32,067 bases of DNA from Patescibacteria group bacterium. Its GTDB lineage: Bacteria; Patescibacteriota; Saccharimonadia; Saccharimonadales; Saccharimonadaceae. The stretch spans positions 1 to 32,067 of the forward strand of contig JASGMG010000004.1 of assembly GCA_030156575.1 (NCBI GenBank), written 5' to 3'. The notes under the pieces were generated by a model. That model was not told where the DNA came from and made no database searches. It worked only from the letters and a program-made list of their open reading frames with translations. The translations under genes were made by a program, and so were the position numbers. Shown one piece after another: positions 19,100 through 27,454 of the stretch (positions are counted from its first letter, which is position 1; the number at the start of each line of letters is the position of its first letter).

Positions 19100-19165
19100 T
19101 TATTTTACGCGTACAGTCACTACTTGAGTGATGTCACTGTAAAGTACTGGAATTTTTAGTGGCAT
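19100..19165 (-). CDS. candidate 21-aa small ORF MPLKIPVLYSDITQVVTVRVK between rsmH and ftsL
   Basis: ATG at 19165, TAA at 19102-19100; upstream AGGAAAGGGG-CAAAACACC-ATG resembles a Shine-Dalgarno at good spacing. Confidence 0.45.
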   Translation of the reverse strand: MPLKIPVLYSDITQVVTVRVK

Positions 19166-19195
19166 GGTGTTTTGCCCCTTTCCTATTTTTTTGTT

Positions 19196-20092
19196 TTATT
19201 TTTTCACTGCAACACGTAGTTTACTACTACGCGATCGCGGGTTGTGAACATCGTAAATATTTCCGGCTATTGGCTTTTTTGTCAATGGCAGTAATTCAGC
19301 TTCAAGACCTAAATCAAACTGTTCTTTTAGATAATGTTTGACTAACCTGTCTTCAAGACTGTGGAAGCTAATAATACCTAATCGTCCACCTGGTTTTAAT
19401 AAACAAGGTAAACTTGGTAACAAATCTTCGATTTGTTTTAGTTCGTCATTAACTGCAATCCGAATTGCTTGAAATGTGCGCGTAGCAGGATGAATTTTCT
19501 TCCATTTGCCACGATAAGTTTGTTTAACCAAATCTGCAAGTTCTTTCGTTTGTGACAATGGCCTATTCTCAACAATTGCCTTAGCGATCATTTTTGAAAA
19601 ACCAATAGGCTCTTCGCCATATTGGGCAATAATATGCGTTAATTCTTCTGCCGAGGCTGTATTAACAAGCGTCTCTGCGCTTTTTGCCTGACGTCGATCC
19701 ATACGCATATCTAACGGACCACTATTTGTAAATGAAAACCCTCTCTCAGACTGATCGAGTTGCGGTGACGATACCCCCAAGTCAATCAATATAATGTTAA
19801 ATTTCTGACCTTCATCTATTAACTGCTGACTAGCAGTAACAAAATCGATGTTCAGAAGCCTTACTCCTTTGTCTGAAAATGATTTCAAACGCTCAATAGC
19901 GTAATCATCACGATCAACCAAAACAGATTCATCATAACTACCAGTAATATCTAATATACGACTTGCGTGACCTCCATAGCCTGCAGTAAGATCGAGATAA
20001 TTCTCAGACTTTTGCGGACTTAGTAGATCAAGTGTCGAATCTAATAAAACTGGAATATGTATATTGTGTGGTGGATATTCTTTTATACTCAT
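19196..20092 (-). CDS. rsmH: 16S rRNA m4C1402 methyltransferase RsmH (MraW)
   Basis: HIPVLLDSTLDLL, DLTAGYGGHASRIL, ILIDLGVSSPQLDQSERGFSF, PLDMRMDRRQ, ISFHSLEDRLVKH. Confidence 0.96.
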   Translation of the reverse strand: MSIKEYPPHNIHIPVLLDSTLDLLSPQKSENYLDLTAGYGGHASRILDITGSYDESVLVDRDDYAIERLKSFSDKGVRLLNIDFVTASQQLIDEGQKFNIILIDLGVSSPQLDQSERGFSFTNSGPLDMRMDRRQAKSAETLVNTASAEELTHIIAQYGEEPIGFSKMIAKAIVENRPLSQTKELADLVKQTYRGKWKKIHPATRTFQAIRIAVNDELKQIEDLLPSLPCLLKPGGRLGIISFHSLEDRLVKHYLKEQFDLGLEAELLPLTKKPIAGNIYDVHNPRSRSSKLRVAVKK

Positions 20093-20120
20093 CGTTTATC
20101 ATAATAACATGATTAACGAA

Positions 20121-20367
20121 TCGAGATCACCTATCTGGTAGCTATAGCTGTTTGTTTTTTGTGTGTTTGTTTTTTATTTATAAGTTTCCGAATTACCGTC
20201 GTAATGAAAGCCAAAGGCAAATCATAAAATACTAATGTTATTCGGTTGAGAGACTTATGTGTGAGGTGGAGTTTTAAATTTGGGAGGTGTGTTTTTTAAA
20301 AAAGGTGCGCGAGTTTTTTAAAGTGGCCCCGTAGCCCACTGCCTAACTACCAGATAGTTGATCTCGA
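20121..20367. repeat. 247-nt segment bounded by a 21-bp inverted repeat (1 mismatch)
   Basis: TCGAGATCACCTATCTGGTAG (20121-20141) vs CTACCAGATAGTTGATCTCGA (20347-20367). Confidence 0.9.
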
Positions 20368-20421
20368 GAGTTTTCTTGTTTATCAATTAATTACAGATTG
20401 TTAAAGTACGAAGGTGAATTT

Positions 20422-20793
20422 CTAAACGTCAGCAGCTAATGAAACTATACGCCAATATGCGCCAGCTCTTATAGCAACCAATTCGCGATCAATACCAGCA
20501 TAATCTAACAAATGCTGTTCAATCGTTACTCGACCTTGTTTTTGGTCAAGTTCTGCTTCGGTCTTACCGCGCCTGAACTTTACGTTTAGGTCTGCTATCT
20601 TCTCATCGAGAATACTGCCCCCAAGCGCTGATTCAACCTCTTTATCCCATATTTGTTTTGGGTAAAGATGCAGATATTGATTAAAGCCACGAGTTAATAC
20701 TACCCCGCTAGCAAATTCACTTCGAAGCTCAGTCGGTATCGTTAACCGATGCTTATCATCAAGCTTCCTTTCGAAGTAATCTACACTTGCCAT
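20422..20793 (-). CDS. mraZ: MraZ transcriptional regulator
   Basis: ERKLDDKHRLTIPTELR...KQGRVTIEQHLLDYAGI, AbrB-like tandem fold; first gene of dcw cluster. Confidence 0.95.
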   Translation of the reverse strand: MASVDYFERKLDDKHRLTIPTELRSEFASGVVLTRGFNQYLHLYPKQIWDKEVESALGGSILDEKIADLNVKFRRGKTEAELDQKQGRVTIEQHLLDYAGIDRELVAIRAGAYWRIVSLAADV

Positions 20794-20866
20794 GGTTTTA
20801 TTAGCCTTCTTGGCTTTGCCTAGTTTATTTTTTAATATTAGTGGTGTTTATTTTTTTGGTGGTGTT

Positions 20867-20923
20867 ACCCACTTCTTTCCACTGGCTTAACTATACTACC
20901 CACTACTACCCACTACAACCCCC
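20867..20923 (-). promoter_or_regulatory. tandem MraZ boxes (GTGGGTAGTA-type decamer repeats)
   Basis: ACCCAC/ACCCCC/TCCAC cores on + strand at 20867, 20877, 20898, 20908 and 20918, i.e. 10-bp register within each group. Confidence 0.8.
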
Positions 20924-20955
20924 AATATTTATCATTATTATCAGTAGCTAACTAG

Positions 20956-20977
20956 TTATTCACAGTTTTGTGGATAA
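20956..20977. promoter_or_regulatory. head-to-head DnaA-box-like pair TTATTCACA-gttt-TGTGGATAA
   Basis: TGTGGATAA is the exact complement of TTATCCACA; TTATTCACA is a one-mismatch box; 4-nt spacer. Confidence 0.6.
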
Positions 20978-21045
20978 AAACTTTAGATAACAGATATATC
21001 TACTCGATGCATAATTATGCTAATGTAGTATTTTTAGCTATATAA

Positions 21046-22068
21046 TCAAGAGTTTGAATCATAAAGTGACATCAAGGCAGTCGCCACAGCTTCTGCATTG
21101 TGACGAATCAAAGATCTAGTCACTGGAAATAATTTATCAGATTTATTATCAATAGCTGATTCCCCTAAAAAGTCACCTGGGATAGCCTTGTAAGAAGCTT
21201 TTAATAAAGCTTCTTTATCAATCTTAACTAGATATTCATCATCAGCTTTATATTTACGGGCAATAGACTCTGCTGGTTCTTGCTGATTATAAAGAACGTA
21301 ATCTAAAAACTTAAAACCTACAAATCTTTCAATTTCATCTGCATGATCATTGACGGTAAAATTATTAGTTTGACCATCTTTGGTCACTAAATTTGAAACA
21401 TATACACAAATAGCCTTAGTCTTCTTTAATGCTTCAGCAACTCCGCCAATAACAAGCAATGGACCCAAAGATGTGTATAAATCACCTGGAGCAATAACTA
21501 TCATATCAGCCTGTTCAATGGCGGCAATTGCCATAGGATTTGCTACAGCTGCTGGCTCCAATGACAAACGTGCCCGACGCGGATCATGTTTAAAATAATA
21601 AGCATCAATGACACGTTCACCTTTTAAAATAGTACTGACCTCTGGCCACTCCATCTTTAAACGAACGTTATCAAGTGTAGCAGGAATCACCTTCCCTTTT
21701 ATCCTAAGGATTTCTGAGGCAGTATCAACCGCACCACTAAAACTACCAGAAACTTTTTCTAATGCAGTTAATAATATATTCCCAAATGAATGCCCACCAA
21801 AAGTACCATTTTCAAAACGATAGTTAAATAGATCACGTATTTTTGGCGTATCGCTTAGTGCCACTAGACACTGACGAACATCTCCTGGTGGCAAAGTACC
21901 AAATTCATCGCGTAAAACACCAGTACTACCACCATCATCGACCATATTAACTATCGCCGCTAATTGTTTTGTATGATTCTTTAATGCAGACAACATAGTG
22001 AAGCTACCGGTTCCACCGCCAACTACTGCAACCTTTATGTCATTTTTAGTAAATGGATTATTATTCAT
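21046..22068 (-). CDS. yvcK: YvcK-family (CofD-like) gluconeogenesis/morphogenesis factor
   Basis: VAVVGGGTGSFTMLSALK, VNMVDDGGSTGVLRDEFGTLPPGDVRQCLVALS, HSFGNILL, IVIAPGDLYTSLGPLLVI. Confidence 0.94.
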   Translation of the reverse strand: MNNNPFTKNDIKVAVVGGGTGSFTMLSALKNHTKQLAAIVNMVDDGGSTGVLRDEFGTLPPGDVRQCLVALSDTPKIRDLFNYRFENGTFGGHSFGNILLTALEKVSGSFSGAVDTASEILRIKGKVIPATLDNVRLKMEWPEVSTILKGERVIDAYYFKHDPRRARLSLEPAAVANPMAIAAIEQADMIVIAPGDLYTSLGPLLVIGGVAEALKKTKAICVYVSNLVTKDGQTNNFTVNDHADEIERFVGFKFLDYVLYNQQEPAESIARKYKADDEYLVKIDKEALLKASYKAIPGDFLGESAIDNKSDKLFPVTRSLIRHNAEAVATALMSLYDSNS

Positions 22069-22071
22069 AAT

Positions 22072-23334
22072 TTACAATTCTCGAATCTTTTTAATTATAC
22101 GACCATACCAAATAGCGCTCGGTCTAAGTTTACGCTCACCCGTTTTATAATCAACCGAAGCTAACCCAAATCTTGGCCATTTACCATATGCCCATTCAAA
22201 GTTATCTATTAGACTCCAATGTAAATAACCTTGAACTTTAACGCCATTTTTCATAGCCTTGTGAATACCAATTAAAGTTTTTGATATCCACCATCGACGA
22301 TTATCATCATTAACGTCAGCGAGCCCATTCTCAGTAATAATAATCGGCAAGTTATACTTGTTGTGCAATCTTTCTAAAACACATTGAATATCAGATGGTT
22401 GCATACCCCAACCAATATCACTAACATGATCTTCTGAATCATGAGCTTTACTGCCATGCACATTACTAGAAAAATAGTAATTTACACCTATAAAGTCACA
22501 ATACTTAACGACTTTTTTTATAAAATAATCATCTTGAATATACTGCATAATAAAAGCACTAAGTCTACTCAATAAAGCACCGTCACTACGATAATATTTA
22601 GAATTTTTTGAAATCGACACCTTATAACGTCGGCTAAGCTTATGAATAGATTTTGACGCTTGAATATGAGCGAAGGCTAGATTATTCGCAACTCTCCAAC
22701 ACTTAAAATTATTATCCAAAGCTGGTGGCCAATTCCCTAGATGATATCCCTCGATAGTATAAATCTCTGGTTCATTTATAGTGATAATAAATTTAACACG
22801 TCTACCAAGCTCACTGACGATCTTTTTTGCAAATCTAGTAAAGTATTTAACATTTGAACGTTTTTCAAACCCCCCTTTTTCAACAAACCAAACAGGTAGC
22901 GTAAAGTGAAAAAGAGTCATAATAGGCTCAATCCCTCGTCGACTTAATTCATCAACATACTCCTTATAATGTTTTATAGCTGCCACATTCCAAGCACCTT
23001 CTTTTGGCTCAATACGAGACCATTCAACACTAAAACGAAAAGCATTCATATTCATTTTTTCTAATAAGTCAAAATCATCTAGATATTTATTATAATGGTC
23101 AGCTAAAACACCAGATACATAATTTCTTGGATCTCTAGCTTCTAGCTTAATTTGTCCCCAATTAGAATAATTAGCCAATTGATATTCAGATTGAGCAGCC
23201 CTGACCTTAGCATTCTCAAGTTCCCAAACCGTCCACTGATTATGATTATTACCTTCAACCTGATAAGCCGAAATCGACGCACCCCAAAAAAATTTTTTTG
23301 GGTAATCTAAAACATTATTTGATTCTTTTTTCAT
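22072..23334 (-). CDS. glycoside hydrolase family 1 (beta-glucosidase-like)
   Basis: FFWGASISAYQVEG, FRFSVEWSRIEP, TINEPEIY (acid/base), GVNYYFS, IITENGLAD (nucleophile), GYLHWSLIDNFEWAYG. Confidence 0.95.
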   Translation of the reverse strand: MKKESNNVLDYPKKFFWGASISAYQVEGNNHNQWTVWELENAKVRAAQSEYQLANYSNWGQIKLEARDPRNYVSGVLADHYNKYLDDFDLLEKMNMNAFRFSVEWSRIEPKEGAWNVAAIKHYKEYVDELSRRGIEPIMTLFHFTLPVWFVEKGGFEKRSNVKYFTRFAKKIVSELGRRVKFIITINEPEIYTIEGYHLGNWPPALDNNFKCWRVANNLAFAHIQASKSIHKLSRRYKVSISKNSKYYRSDGALLSRLSAFIMQYIQDDYFIKKVVKYCDFIGVNYYFSSNVHGSKAHDSEDHVSDIGWGMQPSDIQCVLERLHNKYNLPIIITENGLADVNDDNRRWWISKTLIGIHKAMKNGVKVQGYLHWSLIDNFEWAYGKWPRFGLASVDYKTGERKLRPSAIWYGRIIKKIREL

Positions 23335-23385
23335 TCAATGACCATTATACCTCTTTATAGCCAGCTAGTTTATTAATATGCAAGT

Positions 23386-24903
23386 CTATTGAACAACATC
23401 TTCGCCAAAATGTTTTTGAATCCTCATTGTAATCGAGCCTTCATGCCGCCCTAATAAGCTACTTAGCTCTTTTATAGTTGCTCCGTTTTGAAACTTTTCT
23501 TTCAATAATTCATCTTGTTGAGATTGCCATGGACGATAAGCATTTGGATAAGTTTCACGCATTTTAGCTATTTTTTCAGACCAACCACTCGCTTTTTTAG
23601 GCTTTTTAGGTAATTCTATTTTACGTTTTTCAGCAGCATCTTCTAAATGTTTAAACCTTTTACAGTCCTTAATAGCTTTACTCCGTAAGGTCACGTCAAT
23701 TAATTGAGCGTCCTCACTAACTCTTAACGCCATCTGATTAATACCAGATAAATATAGATTGTCTAAATTTTTTACTCGGCTTAGCGCCACATACCCCATA
23801 CCTTCGACAAACGCTTTCCGTAAATCAATTCTAGCTGCGTCTAGAGTCATACCTTGTGACTTATGAACCGTAATTGCCCATGCTAAACGAAGCGGTATTT
23901 GCGAGATACTAGCTCGTTTTTTGTCGCCATCACGAAGTTCCCAAGTATCAGGTCGTATAGTTATAACTTTCCCGTTCCTAAACTCGACTATCGGATACTC
24001 TGTTCCAGACTCAAAATCAATTACAGTACCAATGCTACCATTAACATATTTTCGATCAAGACTATTTTTAACAGTCATAACAAGCGCACCTTTTTTAATA
24101 CGTAAGGTAGCCGGTGCTAACACAGATCTTTGCAATGACTCGATGTAATTTTTACTACCAGTTGCCGTCTGTGTATAAAAAAGTTCGTCACCCTCAAGTA
24201 AGTCTAGCTTTGAATTATTCAACCTATCAACATCTACATTAACTGTATGAAGTTCAGTTAAAACCTCGTCACCTTCCGGCTCAACATCAACTCGATTCAA
24301 TAAACATTCTGCATGATGACGTCTTAATTCACCTGCTCTAAGTGCATTTAGTATATCTAGCAACTTAGCGTCATCTTGACGATGTTGTTCTGCAAGATAA
24401 CATACAACAGGGTCTAAATCATGCCAAACCTCACTATTTACTACGAAACCACCAGCTCTTGAATCACCACGATTTATCGGTGGTAGTTGAAAAAAATCAC
24501 CACTCATAATCAACTGAATACCACCAAAAGGTTCATCTCTCTTACGAACAGCTCGACAAATATTATCAATCATATCTAAACGAAAATCATGCAACATACT
24601 AACTTCATCAATAATCAAAATGTCCGTTTTTTCAATAATTTCTCGTCGACCCTTTGCCATCGAATCAAGAAAGTTACTTGATAACTCATCGGATATACCA
24701 ATTCCACTCCAAGAGTGAATCGTAGCACCTCCTAAGTGAGTCGCAGCAAGCCCAGTTGTTGCCGTAACTGATATATATTTCCCATCACTTTTAGCTAAAT
24801 TAATAAATTGATTTAATACAAAAGTTTTACCGGCCCCTGCCGGACCAGTTAGTAAAACGCTTTCTCCCGAAAGCATTATTTCAAGTGCCATCCCCTGTTT
24901 CAT
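23386..24903 (-). CDS. Pif1-like/RecD-type helicase with C-terminal HTH-like segment
   Basis: LLTGPAGAGKTFVLNQF Walker A, ATTGLAATHLGGATIHSW, LIIDEVSMLHDFRLDMID, MSGDFFQLPPI, AWAITVHKSQGMTLDAARIDL, YVALSRVKNLDNLYL. Confidence 0.92.
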   Translation of the reverse strand: MKQGMALEIMLSGESVLLTGPAGAGKTFVLNQFINLAKSDGKYISVTATTGLAATHLGGATIHSWSGIGISDELSSNFLDSMAKGRREIIEKTDILIIDEVSMLHDFRLDMIDNICRAVRKRDEPFGGIQLIMSGDFFQLPPINRGDSRAGGFVVNSEVWHDLDPVVCYLAEQHRQDDAKLLDILNALRAGELRRHHAECLLNRVDVEPEGDEVLTELHTVNVDVDRLNNSKLDLLEGDELFYTQTATGSKNYIESLQRSVLAPATLRIKKGALVMTVKNSLDRKYVNGSIGTVIDFESGTEYPIVEFRNGKVITIRPDTWELRDGDKKRASISQIPLRLAWAITVHKSQGMTLDAARIDLRKAFVEGMGYVALSRVKNLDNLYLSGINQMALRVSEDAQLIDVTLRSKAIKDCKRFKHLEDAAEKRKIELPKKPKKASGWSEKIAKMRETYPNAYRPWQSQQDELLKEKFQNGATIKELSSLLGRHEGSITMRIQKHFGEDVVQ

Positions 24904-24953
24904 TAATTATAATTATAAACTATATTAAACTTTATAGATATAAATTATATCAT

Positions 24954-25313
24954 TCATAATAAGTCCGTAACACGCTCAATTGCAATTCTATCTTTAGCAT
25001 TATTGTCATAGTTTTCAGTATGACTGCCTATAGTTAAGAAAGTAATTTCATCCCCATTAACTGCAAACCATATTCTTGGCCACTGGTTAGGTTTCAATCC
25101 TTGTACAATAGCCTCCACCTTCCAAATTTCCCATGTTTGGCTTTGATATACTCTGTGTATTTTTCCAGGTGCAATTATATCGTCAGGGTTTATTGGATCG
25201 AACTGCTTCGCTAACAGCTTCTTGATAGCATTAAAACCCGCTAATGCAGGTTTCTGTTTTTTACAGAAATGTTTAAACTCTTTGCTGAAAGCATTATGCT
25301 CTAGCCATAACAT
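24954..25313 (-). CDS. putative type II toxin partner of the Panacea-type antitoxin; start reassigned to ATG 25313 (ORF track start 25397)
   Basis: Small basic protein MLWLEHNAFSKEFKHFCKKQ...WPRIWFAVNGDEITFLTIGSHTENYDNNAKDRIAIERVTDLL with RelE/ParE-like beta-rich C-terminus; 20-nt overlap with the antitoxin gene. Confidence 0.55.
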   Translation of the reverse strand: MLWLEHNAFSKEFKHFCKKQKPALAGFNAIKKLLAKQFDPINPDDIIAPGKIHRVYQSQTWEIWKVEAIVQGLKPNQWPRIWFAVNGDEITFLTIGSHTENYDNNAKDRIAIERVTDLL

Positions 25314-25803
25314 CGCTAAAATCTGTTCCCCTGTAATACGCAAGATCATACAGTATTTCTTCGCTCGGGTCTGTAGCAATGTATGGAGCTTCACCATGCG
25401 TAAGATCTTCTAGTTGCTTGCCGGATAACCCACCGTACCTTTTTATAACTCTATCCAATATTGACAACTCATCGTCACTAAAGATTGTTATGTCCGGCAA
25501 GCTTAAACATTCGAACACCTCAGTAGGAGAATAGTTAGCACCACTTTCTACACTATACTTTTTTAATTTACCTTTTTTTTCTAATCTACTAACTACCTCC
25601 ATAAAGCCTCTAGGAACTGGACCCATTTTCCAGGCTTCATATTTGTCTCCAGTTATACTTTTACTAGATTCTTTATATTCATAGTTATCAAAATCTGCAT
25701 AATACAACAACTTCGCTAGTTTTTTCTTACCCTTAAGAGGTCCACCTACACCGTTGCATAGATAGAGAATAGCGTTCTCGTACTTGTTTTTATCTACAGT
25801 CAT
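25294..25803 (-). CDS. Panacea/SocA-like (DUF4065) domain protein, putative antitoxin
   Basis: NGVGGPLKGKKKLAKLLYYADFDNYEYKESSKSITGDKYEAWKMGPVPRGFMEVVSRLEKKGKL...GLSGKQLEDLTHGEAPYIAT, characteristic DUF4065 motif order. Confidence 0.85.
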   Translation of the reverse strand: MTVDKNKYENAILYLCNGVGGPLKGKKKLAKLLYYADFDNYEYKESSKSITGDKYEAWKMGPVPRGFMEVVSRLEKKGKLKKYSVESGANYSPTEVFECLSLPDITIFSDDELSILDRVIKRYGGLSGKQLEDLTHGEAPYIATDPSEEILYDLAYYRGTDFSDVMARA

Positions 25804-26002
25804 ATCTTTACCCTCTTGTTATAACATCTTTTTGTATATTTTAAAAATAGCTTCCGGTTGAAATGTACAATTATACACCTCTATTGTAGTGGTTCTATAG
25901 TGTTGTGTAAATAGCATTAGAGGTATTAACAAGCTTTAATATGCAAAATGATAGTTATTTGCTCTCAACTAATGTCGTAGTGCACTAATTGGACGTATGG
26001 AT

Positions 26003-26470
26003 TCAAGAGAATTTATCTGTTATTTTTCGCTTTCCAAAACGAAAAACTTCCATTAAAGCACAGCCCTTATCAACAAGCATAATCACATAAACCTCCTTAT
26101 GTAAGGACGGAAATATAGTAATAGGCCACATATGCTTCTTTATAATAGCCTCTTCTTTTTTATTTAAAATAAAATATTTCTTTGCATTATTTAAAGCAAT
26201 CCTAGGGTGTTTCACAGCGTGTATATTTTTAATTCCAGTTTCATGCCAATTATATAAAAAGAAATCGTGTAATAAACCACCCCTTGCAGCTGACCTATAA
26301 TCAAAGCCTAAACGTTTACAAATTAAATAACTTACAAAAGATACATTAAAGCAATGATTAAGACAGCTTACATCAGCATGTTGAGGTAAATCACTCATAG
26401 ACCATAAAACCTCTTCACTAACTAAATCACATATACAATCCATGTATTCGTCAATAACAACTTCTTTCAT
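26003..26470 (-). CDS. HD-domain phosphohydrolase-like protein
   Basis: LNHCFNVSFVSYLICKRLGFDYRSAARGGLLHDFFLYNW: spaced H...HD. Confidence 0.7.
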   Translation of the reverse strand: MKEVVIDEYMDCICDLVSEEVLWSMSDLPQHADVSCLNHCFNVSFVSYLICKRLGFDYRSAARGGLLHDFFLYNWHETGIKNIHAVKHPRIALNNAKKYFILNKKEEAIIKKHMWPITIFPSLHKEVYVIMLVDKGCALMEVFRFGKRKITDKFS

Positions 26471-26475
26471 TATGA

Positions 26476-27453
26476 CTAACCTCTTGGGGGTTCGCCTTCT
26501 GGATCATCAAGCAATTTTTTAGATTTAACTTCATATCTGTGTCCTGTAATTTCACTAGTGACATAATCCTCGTTGATTAGATTAACGAATACATCCAAAT
26601 CATTACCGTCCATAATTATTATCGCACCAGCATCGTCAGTCATTAGCTCAAGTTGCATATTGTCAGCATATTCAATTACCTGCTCTTGAGTAACCCCTCC
26701 AACCTCAATCTTCTGTAATTTATTAACAGTTTTTTTGCGTTCACGAACCAATGACTGTAAATCCATACCATCAGGAAAACTAAGTTTAAATTGTTTTTCA
26801 ATCTCGGAAACCTTTTGATCGGCTAAAGCTTGTTTCTTGTAATCATAATTAAATAATCTCTCAAATTTGCTTTGGTTAAACACAAAAATGTCATTATTTA
26901 TAATCAATACTTGGTTATCTGGCGGAACTTTTAAACCAACTTCAGCCTGAAAGGCACCAAACTTACCATCACGAAATTCCCACGCCGTTGAACCTTTTAA
27001 AACCTGTCCCTGGGAAATTTGTTTAATTGCATAAAAAGGTTTATTTGATGAATCCTTATAAGTAAACCTAGCCAAGATACCTTTTATACGCTTAAACTCA
27101 TGTTCTTGCTCGCTAAATTCGACTATATCACTACGTTGGTGTTCTATTAAATTAAGTAATGTCTCTGCTCGACCAACTTTTTCCAATTCTGTTCGTAACA
27201 ATACATTATCTTCACCTTCAGATAGCTCAAAGTCTCTAACAGACAACCCCGTACCAGCTCCCATAGTTACAAAGTTTATTAAATCATATAAGAACAAAGG
27301 TTTTATCTGCGAATTCAGTTCACTACTAAAACTGGTTGTATAAGGCGTGTAATGTTTATTAAACAAAAAGAACTCAACATCCAATTCTTTTTTGATACCA
27401 TCTACATTATTTGCCCACAAAAAAATATCAGTTGATTCATTTTTCTCTTCCAT
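26476..27453 (-). CDS. DUF4868 / KwaB-like protein
   Basis: VLIINNDIFVFNQSKFERLFNYDYKKQALADQKVSEIEKQF and overall layout/size resemble the KwaB-like DUF4868 family; recognised by eye only. Confidence 0.6.
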   Translation of the reverse strand: MEEKNESTDIFLWANNVDGIKKELDVEFFLFNKHYTPYTTSFSSELNSQIKPLFLYDLINFVTMGAGTGLSVRDFELSEGEDNVLLRTELEKVGRAETLLNLIEHQRSDIVEFSEQEHEFKRIKGILARFTYKDSSNKPFYAIKQISQGQVLKGSTAWEFRDGKFGAFQAEVGLKVPPDNQVLIINNDIFVFNQSKFERLFNYDYKKQALADQKVSEIEKQFKLSFPDGMDLQSLVRERKKTVNKLQKIEVGGVTQEQVIEYADNMQLELMTDDAGAIIIMDGNDLDVFVNLINEDYVTSEITGHRYEVKSKKLLDDPEGEPPRG

Positions 27454-27454
27454 T

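Noticed and set aside
20121-20367. RNase P RNA, tmRNA, SRP RNA or group II intron as identity of the 247-nt IR segment
   Set aside because: None of the conserved sequence signatures I know (e.g. GAAAGUCC of RNase P, GGAAGCAGCC-type SRP loop, domain V) is present on either strand.
25294-25397. 104-nt coding overlap implied by the ORF-track toxin start at 25397
   Set aside because: Internal ATG at 25313 gives a normal 20-nt overlap and better start of the folded region.
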